This document shows, piece after piece, positions 1-5,508 of a stretch of DNA of 5,638 bases (its first letter is position 1; the number at the start of each line of letters is the position of its first letter). This stretch comes from an uncultured Ruminococcus sp. (lineage in GTDB: Bacteria > Bacillota > Clostridia > UBA1212 > UBA1255). The stretch spans positions 1 to 5,638 of the forward strand of contig CACZOW010000016.1 of assembly GCA_902782885.1 (NCBI GenBank). Direction: 5' to 3'. A model generated the notes under the pieces. The model made no database searches. It was not told where the DNA came from and saw only the letters and a program-made list of their open reading frames with translations. The position numbers and the translations under genes were made by a program.

Positions 1-737
1 ATCTTGCGCATGCCGCGCGGCAATGCGTCCCGCGAGTTTTTCCACGGTTCCTGCGCGTTGCGGTAATCGAACTTTTTGGTGAACCAGTTGACCTCGTCCT
101 GAATGCGGTCGAGGTTGTCCAGCTGCTGCCGCACCAGCGCCGTCAGAAACTCATCCTGTCTGCCGGCGGAGAGCATTGACCCCGCTTTGTCGCAAAGCAG
201 TTCAAAATGCCGCATGCAGTAGCCAAGGCCGCCGTCAAACCGCTCGCGAAACTCTTTTTGGGTAAAATACAGATGAAAGATCACGTCTATATACCGCACC
301 ATCGTCCGTTCGAGGTCCTCGCAGATGCAGCAGCCGCGCTCGTGCTTGTGCCAGTACTCGCAGATCGCCTCCGCGGAACGCTGACCGCCTTTGCTTTTGG
401 CCTTGAAAAGCTTGCCGATACCCTTCTTGCCGCTGCCGTCGTCTTTAGGCGCCTCTCCCGCGTATTTCCGCATCCGGGCGATCTGCTCCGACATATACGT
501 GTCCAGGATCAATCCCAGCCCCAGGCGGTTGGTCTGCGTGGCATACATCATATTAAAATGGCGGCCGCAGAAACCTTTGTCGTTGGTGGCAATGCGATTG
601 TCCGGTTCCATCAGCGAAGGACCGAGGTAGTAGTTGACGCGATCGTTTTCGAAACGGGCTTCCAGCGCGCAGAGCGGGCATTCGCACGGCGCTTCATATA
701 CTTCCGTCACCGGAATGGTGTATATAGTGTCTTGCAT
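1..737 (-). CDS. DUF6062-type cysteine-rich protein, 3' end cut by window edge
   Basis: An open frame of 245 codons from an ATG at 737 runs off the left edge with no stop. It begins MQDTIYTIPVTEVYEAPCEC. The motifs CPLC (residues 20-23), a MEPDNRI segment (43-49), GFCGRHF (55-61), CCIC (136-139) and GYCMRHF (172-178) match my memory of the DUF6062 family of Bacillota, which has no assigned function. The two halves repeat one pattern: CxxC followed by L-E, then 33-34 residues, then G-[FY]-C-x-R-H-F. This suggests two metal sites, probably zinc. A Gly/Lys-rich low-complexity linker (about 94-120) separates the halves. No signal peptide or membrane segment is seen, so it is probably cytoplasmic. 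The family is usually about this long, and the visible end (NSRDALPRGMRK) looks close to the C-terminus. It is the third gene of the gyrA operon, starting 4 bases after the NTPase stop. Family call is fairly sure; role unknown. Confidence 0.85.
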   Translation of the reverse strand, partial: MQDTIYTIPVTEVYEAPCECPLCALEARFENDRVNYYLGPSLMEPDNRIATNDKGFCGRHFNMMYATQTNRLGLGLILDTYMSEQIARMRKYAGEAPKDDGSGKKGIGKLFKAKSKGGQRSAEAICEYWHKHERGCCICEDLERTMVRYIDVIFHLYFTQKEFRERFDGGLGYCMRHFELLCDKAGSMLSAGRQDEFLTALVRQQLDNLDRIQDEVNWFTKKFDYRNAQEPWKNSRDALPRGMRK

Positions 738-741
738 TGTG

Positions 742-1641
742 TCATCCTCCGTTAGCGGGAGCAATTATATTGGCCGCGTCCGGGTCTTCCGCGTTTCTCG
801 CTGCTTCCGGCTCCGGCTTTCCGGCCTTCTTTACTATAATATTCTTCGCCGTCAATATCACAGCCACCGAGTTCAGCGCCGTGTACTTCTCTATTTCCCC
901 GGCGATCTGGCGCCGCAATTCGGCAAATACCTCCGGTATTCTGTATCCGTAATACAGCACGATGTCCATTTCTATGCGGATACCGTCTTCGGCTTTGTCG
1001 GCGCGAAAGCGCGTGATCCGGGACACCGCCGCGTTTTCCCGGGCGGCGTGCTCCGCCAGCTGATAAATCGTATAGTCCGAGATGGTGAACCGGCCCAGAT
1101 AGCTGTAAGTGGGCCGTATCACCGATTTCTCGCCCATTGTCTCAAAACTGCCCGCGCCGCGGCGCCGAAGTATATTGAGCGGGTCCAGCATAACGCCGGA
1201 AAAGTTTTTCTTAAGTTCCAGCGTGGGGACGGGGACAACGTGCTTGCCCTCCATCCTGCGCGTATTCAGTGCCTGCTGTATTTCGTACGGGCTGGAAACA
1301 TCCTGGATATAGATCGTTTCATTGATCTCGCCAAGTCCCAGCCGCGCCGCTATTTTTTGCACCATGGCGTCCGACGTACCGAGGATCAGCACGCTTTCCG
1401 CCTTGTTTTCTTTCAATGCACTGCGCAACTCGAACGCGTGGGCGTCTTCGGTCAATACCGCCGTCTTGATGGCGGCCACCCGGGTCTTTTCCGCTTTGGC
1501 GGAACGTCCCGCCAGCACGGAATTGCCCTTTATGAGCAGCCCGTCGTCAATAACGTACTCGATATTATGCTCCTTCGCGACCCACAGCGAGCGGTGGCTT
1601 TTTCCCGTCCCGCTGGCGCCGACCAGCGCACAAACGTGCAT
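742..1641 (-). CDS. P-loop NTPase fused to an Asp23/Gls24-like domain
   Basis: 299 codons. The N-terminus holds a clear Walker A motif, GASGTGKS (residues 8-15). A hydrophobic strand ending in Asp-Asp (IEYVIDD, 27-33) and a second strand, SVLILGTSD (83-91), could supply the Walker B or switch acidic residue, but I cannot assign it firmly. From about residue 176 to 270 the protein resembles the Asp23/Gls24 (DUF322) fold: a GRFTISDYTIYQLAEHAA segment, then IRIEMDIVLYYGYRIPEV, a helix, and a closing YTALNSVAVILTAKNIIV strand. The last 29 residues are low-complexity and probably disordered. Asp23 domains are known from envelope-stress proteins of Bacillota; here no membrane anchor is visible, so the protein is probably cytoplasmic. 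It starts 4 bases after the gyrA stop and is surely co-transcribed with gyrA. The substrate and partner are unknown; nucleotide binding is inferred from Walker A only. Confidence 0.85.
   Translation of the reverse strand: MHVCALVGASGTGKSHRSLWVAKEHNIEYVIDDGLLIKGNSVLAGRSAKAEKTRVAAIKTAVLTEDAHAFELRSALKENKAESVLILGTSDAMVQKIAARLGLGEINETIYIQDVSSPYEIQQALNTRRMEGKHVVPVPTLELKKNFSGVMLDPLNILRRRGAGSFETMGEKSVIRPTYSYLGRFTISDYTIYQLAEHAARENAAVSRITRFRADKAEDGIRIEMDIVLYYGYRIPEVFAELRRQIAGEIEKYTALNSVAVILTAKNIIVKKAGKPEPEAARNAEDPDAANIIAPANGG
745..750 (-). promoter_or_regulatory. Ribosome binding site GGAGGA for the DUF6062 gene
   Basis: GGAGGA on the minus strand lies 7 bases before the ATG at 737 and fixes that start. 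The motif is also the last two Gly codons of the upstream NTPase gene, just before its TGA stop, an arrangement typical of translational coupling. Confidence 0.85.
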
Positions 1642-1645
1642 TCAC

Positions 1646-4234
1646 TCACTCCTCGGTCCGGTCTTCAGCATCACCCGAAGTCTCATCGGTCACTTCCTCG
1701 TCAGCGCCTGCTTCCGCATCAGCGCCTGCTCCCGCGTCGTTTTCCGGAACAGCGCTCTCTTCACCTTCGTCAAACGTGGTGGCGGCGCAGTCGGCAATAT
1801 AGTTCTCCGCCGTTGCCCGCATCAGCGTCACGCCGCGCGTTGCCCGCCCGAAAATACTGATGTCTTTAACATGCACGCGGATGATCGTTCCGTTGCTGGT
1901 GATGATCATCACGTCGTTGTCATCGTCGACCATCAGCATGCTGACCAGGCTGCCGGTCTTCTCAGAGATCTTATACGTGATAATACCTTTACCGCCGCGG
2001 CCCTGCAGCCGGTAATCCTCGATACGCCCGCGTTTGCCGAAGCCGAATTCGCTGATAAGCAGCGGCGTCTTGCCTTCTTTGCACAGATCCATGCCGATCA
2101 CATAATCGTTCTCTTTCAGCGTGATGCCGCGCACACCCATAGAGGCTCTGCCGGTCTCGCGCACGTCTTCCTGCTCAAAGCGTATCGACATGCCGCCGTG
2201 CGTCACCATCATGATATCTTCGTCGTTGGCCAGGCGTACATTGACGATCTTGTCCCCGTCGCGCAGGTCGATGGCAATGATGCCCGACGCCCGCACGTTG
2301 GCATACGCGGACAACGCGGTCTTCTTGATCAGTCCGTTTCTGGTGCCGAAGATCAGGTATTTCGCGTCCTCGAAGCTGCGGATCGCGATCACCGACGCGA
2401 CCTTCTCGCCCTCGGTAAACCTCAGCAGGTTCACCACCGCGGTGCCCTTGGCCGTGCGGCCCGCATCCGGGATCTCGTATCCTTTAAGCGAATACATCCG
2501 GCCTTTATCTGTAATAAACAGCAGCGTGTCGTGGGACGACGTGATCATCAGCTGCTCTACGAAGTCCTCCTCGCGGGTCCCGGCGCCGGTAATACCCTTG
2601 CCGCCGCGATGCTGCGCTTTGTACGTATCCGCCGAAGTACGCTTAATATATCCGAGATGCGTCAGCGTGATAGCGATATCGTGCTCGTTGATCAGGTCTT
2701 CCAGATCGATCTCGCCCTCGTACGGCAGTATCCGCGTCCGGCGTTCGTCCGCGTACTGCGCCTTCACCGCCAGTATCTCGTCTTTAACAACTCCCATAAG
2801 TTTCTTCTCATCCTCCAGGATGCCGCGGAAATACGCGATCTCTTCCTGCTTTGCCTTGTATTCCTCCAGGACCTTGTCTTTTTCGATCCCGGTCAAACGG
2901 CCCAGCCGCATATCTACGATATACTGCGCCTGCCGTTCGGTGAAATCAAACCGCGCCATCAATCCGGCTTTGGCGTCCGGCTCGGTGCGGGACTCGCGGA
3001 TGATCCGTATCACTTCGTCAATATGATCCAGCGCGATCAGCGTGCCTTCCAAAATATGCGCGCGGTCAAGATCTTTGTCCAGATCGAACTGCGTGCGGCG
3101 GCGGACAACGGATTCCTGGTGCTTTATGTAGTACTCCAGCGCTTCCTTCAGGTTGACGATCCGGGGCTGGTAACCGCCGCCCTCTCCCGGAACGCAGGTC
3201 AGCATATTGACACAGAATGCCGTCTCCAGATCAGTGTATTTATAGAGCTGGTTGAGCAGCACGTTGGCGTTGGCATCTTTTTTAAGCTCGATGACGATAC
3301 GTATGCCCGCCTTGCTGTACTCGTCGCGCAGACCGCTTATGGAGTCAACGCGCTTGTCCTTGATCAGGTCCGCAATGCGCGCCACCAGCGCGGCGTTGTT
3401 GACCATGTACGGCAATTCCGTGACCACGATCTGCTGCCTGCCGTTGGGCAGTTCCTCAATATCGCATTTGGCGCGGACGATTATCCTGCCTCTGCCCGTC
3501 AGGTACGCCTCGCGGATGCCCTGCTTGCCCATGATGTTGCCCGCGGTGGGAAAATCCGGGCCTTTAATGTACTGCATCAGGCCGTCAACGGAGATCTCCG
3601 GATCGTCGATCAGCGCCACCACGCCGTCAATAACTTCGCCCAGGTTATGCGGCGGAATGTTCGTAGCCATACCGACGGCAATACCTGACGAGCCGTTGAC
3701 CAGCAGATTCGGAAAACGCGAGGGCAGCACTACCGGCTCTTCTTCGTGTTCGTCGAAGTTGGGCTTGAAGTCAACCGTATTCTTGTTGATATCCGCCACC
3801 ATTTCGAGCGCGATCTTCGTAAGCCTAGCCTCAGTGTAACGCATCGCGGCGGGCGGGTCGTTGTCGCGGGAACCGAAGTTGCCGTTTCCGTCTACCAGCA
3901 CCGCGCGCATCGAGAAATCCTGCGCCAGTCTCACCAGCGCGTCGTATATCGCCGCGTCGCCGTGGGGGTGATATTTACCCATTACCACACCGACGGTGGT
4001 CGCGCACTTTCTGTATGCTTTGTCCGGCGTGTACCCTTCTTCAAACATCGTGTAGATGATCCTTCTGTGCACCGGCTTCAGACCGTCGCGCACATCCGGG
4101 ACCGCGCGGTCCACAATAACGCTCATAGCATATTCTATGAACGACTGTTTCATCTCTTTTTCTATATCTCTGGGTACTACTTTGTGCTGTACGCGAAACG
4201 CCTCTGAGTTTTTGTCTTCTTCTTTTTTGATCAT
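1646..4234 (-). CDS. gyrA: DNA gyrase subunit A
   Basis: Complete at 862 residues, a usual length for GyrA. It is the DNA cleavage and wrapping subunit of gyrase (A2B2 with GyrB), which adds negative supercoils using ATP. The breakage-reunion domain opens with the conserved YAMSVIVDRAVPDVRDGLKP block (35-54). The catalytic Arg-Tyr pair is R132-Y133 in AAMRYTEARL. The GMATNIPPHNL segment is of GyrA rather than ParC type. The C-terminal pinwheel starts near residue 515 and carries a GyrA box QHRGGKG (541-547; canonical QRRGGKG) plus a second box-like QGRGGKG (744-750), so it is a wrapping gyrase, not topoisomerase IV. The tail from about 822 is strongly acidic and holds a short tandem repeat. 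The quinolone region reads HGDAAIYD, with Ala94 where E. coli has Ser83 and Asp98 matching Asp87. The ATG at 4234 has a good ribosome site and its own promoter. gyrB is not in the window. Confidence 0.98.
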   Translation of the reverse strand: MIKKEEDKNSEAFRVQHKVVPRDIEKEMKQSFIEYAMSVIVDRAVPDVRDGLKPVHRRIIYTMFEEGYTPDKAYRKCATTVGVVMGKYHPHGDAAIYDALVRLAQDFSMRAVLVDGNGNFGSRDNDPPAAMRYTEARLTKIALEMVADINKNTVDFKPNFDEHEEEPVVLPSRFPNLLVNGSSGIAVGMATNIPPHNLGEVIDGVVALIDDPEISVDGLMQYIKGPDFPTAGNIMGKQGIREAYLTGRGRIIVRAKCDIEELPNGRQQIVVTELPYMVNNAALVARIADLIKDKRVDSISGLRDEYSKAGIRIVIELKKDANANVLLNQLYKYTDLETAFCVNMLTCVPGEGGGYQPRIVNLKEALEYYIKHQESVVRRRTQFDLDKDLDRAHILEGTLIALDHIDEVIRIIRESRTEPDAKAGLMARFDFTERQAQYIVDMRLGRLTGIEKDKVLEEYKAKQEEIAYFRGILEDEKKLMGVVKDEILAVKAQYADERRTRILPYEGEIDLEDLINEHDIAITLTHLGYIKRTSADTYKAQHRGGKGITGAGTREEDFVEQLMITSSHDTLLFITDKGRMYSLKGYEIPDAGRTAKGTAVVNLLRFTEGEKVASVIAIRSFEDAKYLIFGTRNGLIKKTALSAYANVRASGIIAIDLRDGDKIVNVRLANDEDIMMVTHGGMSIRFEQEDVRETGRASMGVRGITLKENDYVIGMDLCKEGKTPLLISEFGFGKRGRIEDYRLQGRGGKGIITYKISEKTGSLVSMLMVDDDNDVMIITSNGTIIRVHVKDISIFGRATRGVTLMRATAENYIADCAATTFDEGEESAVPENDAGAGADAEAGADEEVTDETSGDAEDRTEE
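1649..1654 (-). promoter_or_regulatory. Ribosome binding site GAGGAG for the NTPase-Asp23 gene
   Basis: GAGGAG on the minus strand is 7 bases before the ATG at 1641. It overlaps the final two Glu codons of gyrA, so ribosomes finishing gyrA would be next to this start. The same design recurs at the next junction. Confidence 0.85.
1701..1736 (-). repeat. 18-bp tandem repeat, two copies, in the gyrA acidic tail
   Basis: On the plus strand two adjacent 18-bp units, tcagcgcctgcttccgca and tcagcgcctgctcccgcg, differ at two bases. In gyrA they encode the in-frame six-residue units AGAGAD and AEAGAD, part of an Asp/Glu/Ala/Gly-rich tail. An in-frame minisatellite like this could change tail length by slippage. 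Confidence 0.85.
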
Positions 4235-4243
4235 CGGTCCGGT

Positions 4244-4249
4244 CTCCTT
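4244..4249 (-). promoter_or_regulatory. Ribosome binding site AAGGAG for gyrA
   Basis: AAGGAG on the minus strand lies 9 bases before the gyrA ATG at 4234 and supports that start. Confidence 0.85.
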
Positions 4250-4322
4250 GGTATAATTGCGGTATGATTTCCGTTGTTCCGCCCGGCGGAACAGAGGGTA
4301 TGCCTCACCGCGGATTATACCA
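4249..4322. repeat. 9-bp inverted repeat TGGTATAAT flanking the gyrA leader
   Basis: TGGTATAAT occurs on the plus strand at 4249-4257 and on the minus strand at 4322-4314, the latter being the gyrA extended -10. The plus-strand copy also reads as an extended -10, but its best -35 candidate (TTGATC at 4227-4232) is 19 bases away and weak. It overlaps the gyrA ribosome site. It may be an antisense promoter, part of an operator, or chance. Confidence 0.5.
4276..4292. repeat. Perfect 17-bp palindrome in the gyrA leader
   Basis: GTTCCGCC and GGCGGAAC flank one central base. The palindrome lies between the predicted gyrA start point (about 4307) and the ribosome site. In RNA it would form a GC-rich hairpin of about 7 pairs with a 3-base loop. 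As DNA it could be an operator for a dimeric regulator. No T tract follows on the minus strand, so it is not a simple terminator. Confidence 0.7.
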
Positions 4323-4343
4323 TTTTTACCGGTCCCGTTTCAA
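4314..4343 (-). promoter_or_regulatory. Sigma-A-type extended -10 promoter for the gyrA operon
   Basis: On the minus strand, TTGAAA (4343-4338; 5 of 6 to TTGACA) and a consensus TATAAT (4319-4314) are separated by 18 bases. The -10 is preceded by TGG, giving the extended form TGGTATAAT. The transcript would start near 4307, giving a leader of about 70 bases that includes the palindrome at 4276-4292. This makes gyrA independent of the upstream ParB/Noc-like gene. Confidence 0.8.
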
Positions 4344-4420
4344 CCGCTTTTTGCGCCTGATTTTTGCCTGTTTCTTCAAAAACCGCGCCGTATGCCCGTT
4401 TTAGCCTCAGGGCTCCGAAT

Positions 4421-4437
4421 TTCGACATAAGGTCGAA
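4421..4437. promoter_or_regulatory. Spo0A-box-like inverted pair between parB/noc-like gene and gyrA
   Basis: TTCGAC (4421-4426), a 5-base spacer, then GTCGAA (4432-4437) form a perfect 6-bp inverted repeat; extending each arm to 10 bp adds only one mismatch. The minus strand at 4427-4421 reads TGTCGAA, the Spo0A-box consensus; the plus-strand partner reads GGTCGAA. It sits about 80 bp upstream of the gyrA -35. It shares its core with the array at 5509-5548. Binding is inferred from motif match only. Confidence 0.5.
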
Positions 4438-4456
4438 TTTCATGCCCGCATCGCTT

Positions 4457-5380
4457 CTATGCGGCTTTTTGCGCGTTTACGGCAGACCGTGTATCCTCTC
4501 CTTTCTGGACCTGTATTTTGATCTCCAGAAACTTGTCCGTGTTTATCTGCCCGGTGAGTACCCGCAGACCGCTTTTTCGGGCTATGTCGGCAATACTTTT
4601 TGCGGCTCTGATAAGCTGCCGCATTTTGTCCGCCGCCAGGATCTCCCGGCTGCTCTTTTTCATTGTCCGGTTCCAGTCTTCGTAATCGGAGATCTTTTGC
4701 GCCAGTTTGCGCCGCAGATCGCCGCTGTCTCTCAGGATCGCCTCGACTTCCTCTTCTGTCTCTTTTACCGTCAATTTGTTCTCAATTATGCTCGTGACCA
4801 CCGCTTTTTGCAGCTTTTCGTCAATGATCTTCATCACCTCCCGGGCATGCCTCTCCGAAACGTCGTTGTCCTTGATCAGCCTCCGGACCGCCGGCGTAAG
4901 CGTCAGCAGCCGTATCTTATTTGAAATGTATCCCTGGCTCTTGCCCAGCGTGCGGGCCAGCTCCCCCTGCGAAACTTCCATCGATTCCAAAATACTTCGG
5001 TAACTTTCCGCCTCGTCCAGAAAATGCATCCCTGCAAGCCCTTCGCTCAGCATCCGGACCAGGCCGGGATCGCCGCTCTCCGGGTTATACACCACCGCGG
5101 GTATCTCTTTTAGACCGGCTTTCCGCGCCGCCACGACCCGGCGTTTGCCGGTTATCAGTTCGTACATTCCGTTTTCCTCGGCAGATACGCAGATCGGAGA
5201 GCGCACGCCGTTTTTCTCAATGGAGCGCACCAGCGCCCGCATGCCTCTCCCTATACTTATATTCTGTACAAATATTCCGCTCCGTATCAAGCAGAGAGGT
5301 ATTTTAATGACCAGATTTGAGCCGTCGCTCCTGTCTTTCGTTTTCGGGGACAATACATCCCGCATCGTTACTGTTTCCAT
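4457..5380 (-). CDS. ParB/Noc-family DNA-binding protein with degenerate CTPase motifs
   Basis: 307 residues from the ATG at 5380, which has a good ribosome site. The frame stays open to a TTG at 5455, but those extra 25 residues are Pro/Gly/Lys/Arg-rich and that start has only a weak site. Domains in order: a ParB N-terminal domain (about 24-110) with MRALVRSIEKNGV and YELITGKRRVVAARKAGL; a helix-turn-helix (about 136-159) with ELARTLGKSQGYISNKIRLL; a SERHARE segment (about 175-181); a charged helical region; and a C-terminal LEIKIQVQK strand like the ParB/Noc dimer domain. NKIRLL and ERHAR resemble Noc more than Spo0J. ParB proteins bind centromere-like sites and slide as CTP clamps. Here GERRxR is replaced by GKRRVV and ENxxR by EGLAG, so CTP use is doubtful. 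No parA is visible. Family is sure; the exact subfamily (Noc, ParB or divergent paralogue) is not. Confidence 0.88.
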   Translation of the reverse strand: METVTMRDVLSPKTKDRSDGSNLVIKIPLCLIRSGIFVQNISIGRGMRALVRSIEKNGVRSPICVSAEENGMYELITGKRRVVAARKAGLKEIPAVVYNPESGDPGLVRMLSEGLAGMHFLDEAESYRSILESMEVSQGELARTLGKSQGYISNKIRLLTLTPAVRRLIKDNDVSERHAREVMKIIDEKLQKAVVTSIIENKLTVKETEEEVEAILRDSGDLRRKLAQKISDYEDWNRTMKKSSREILAADKMRQLIRAAKSIADIARKSGLRVLTGQINTDKFLEIKIQVQKGEDTRSAVNAQKAA

Positions 5381-5383
5381 ACC

Positions 5384-5392
5384 GATCACCCT
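5384..5392 (-). promoter_or_regulatory. Ribosome binding site deciding the ParB/Noc-like start
   Basis: AGGGTGATC on the minus strand pairs well with the 16S rRNA 3' end (GGTGATC is a seven-base match) and places its GGG 8 bases before the ATG at 5380. The alternative TTG at 5455 has only a distant GAGG. This favours the shorter, 307-residue protein. Confidence 0.7.
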
Positions 5393-5418
5393 TTTGCTTA
5401 TCTTGTTTTCTTTCGGTT

Positions 5419-5432
5419 TCGACGAACGTCGA
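5419..5432. repeat. Palindrome TCGACG-AA-CGTCGA in the ParB/Noc-like leader
   Basis: Two 6-bp arms with a 2-base centre lie 39 bp upstream of the ATG at 5380. With the preceding T the left arm reads TTCGACG, identical to the first unit of the array at 5509. It may be a related operator half-site for the same regulator. Confidence 0.5.
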
Positions 5433-5470
5433 CCCGGCCCGGGCGCAGGCGTCAACGTTTCTGTGCCTCA

Positions 5471-5476
5471 ACTATA
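5471..5476 (-). promoter_or_regulatory. Candidate -10 (TATAGT) of the ParB/Noc-like gene
   Basis: TATAGT on the minus strand matches TATAAT at 5 of 6 bases. No good -35 is found: at 17 bases the hexamer is TTTTAT. A poor -35 with repeated protein-binding motifs just upstream would suit an activator-dependent promoter, with a start near 5464. This is a candidate only. Confidence 0.4.
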
Positions 5477-5483
5477 CTCCGCC

Positions 5484-5493
5484 TTTCCGGAAA
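5484..5493. repeat. Palindrome TTTCCGGAAA in the promoter spacer
   Basis: A perfect 10-bp palindrome lies immediately upstream of the candidate -10, where a bound protein would block RNA polymerase. It resembles the Noc site ATTTCCCGGGAAAT but lacks the central CG, so it may be an autoregulatory operator. This is inference. Confidence 0.4.
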
Positions 5494-5508
5494 ATAAAAG
5501 CGAAACAG

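Noticed and set aside
1033..1043. CCCGGG cores resembling Noc binding sites (also near 4841 and 5437)
   Set aside because: Only the central six bases and some flank match ATTTCCCGGGAAAT. Such cores are expected by chance in GC-rich coding DNA.
634..1860. 408-codon plus-strand open frame opposite the NTPase and DUF6062 genes
   Set aside because: It spans two well-supported minus-strand genes and their junctions, has an Arg/Ser/His-rich composition and shows no known motif.
1322..3688. 788-codon open frame on the plus strand opposite gyrA
   Set aside because: It is a shadow of GC-rich gyrA codons: rich in Arg, His, Val and Ala, no recognisable domain, no ribosome site, and fully antisense to a certain gene.
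1646..4234. ParC (topoisomerase IV) instead of GyrA, because of DPPAAMRYTEAR
   Set aside because: The GyrA box QHRGGKG, the GMATNIPPHNL segment and a full set of pinwheel blades identify GyrA; the DPPAAM block also occurs in mycobacterial GyrA.
4444..4465. Hairpin GCCCGCAT/ATGCGGC across the stop of the ParB/Noc-like gene, considered as its terminator
   Set aside because: The stem is short with a bulge and no T-rich run follows on the minus strand. Read-through into gyrA or a factor-dependent end cannot be excluded.
5381..5455. N-terminal extension of the ParB/Noc-like protein from a TTG at 5455
   Set aside because: The extra 25 residues are low-complexity, the ribosome site is weak, and the extension would cover the TCGACGAACGTCGA palindrome; the ATG at 5380 has a strong site.
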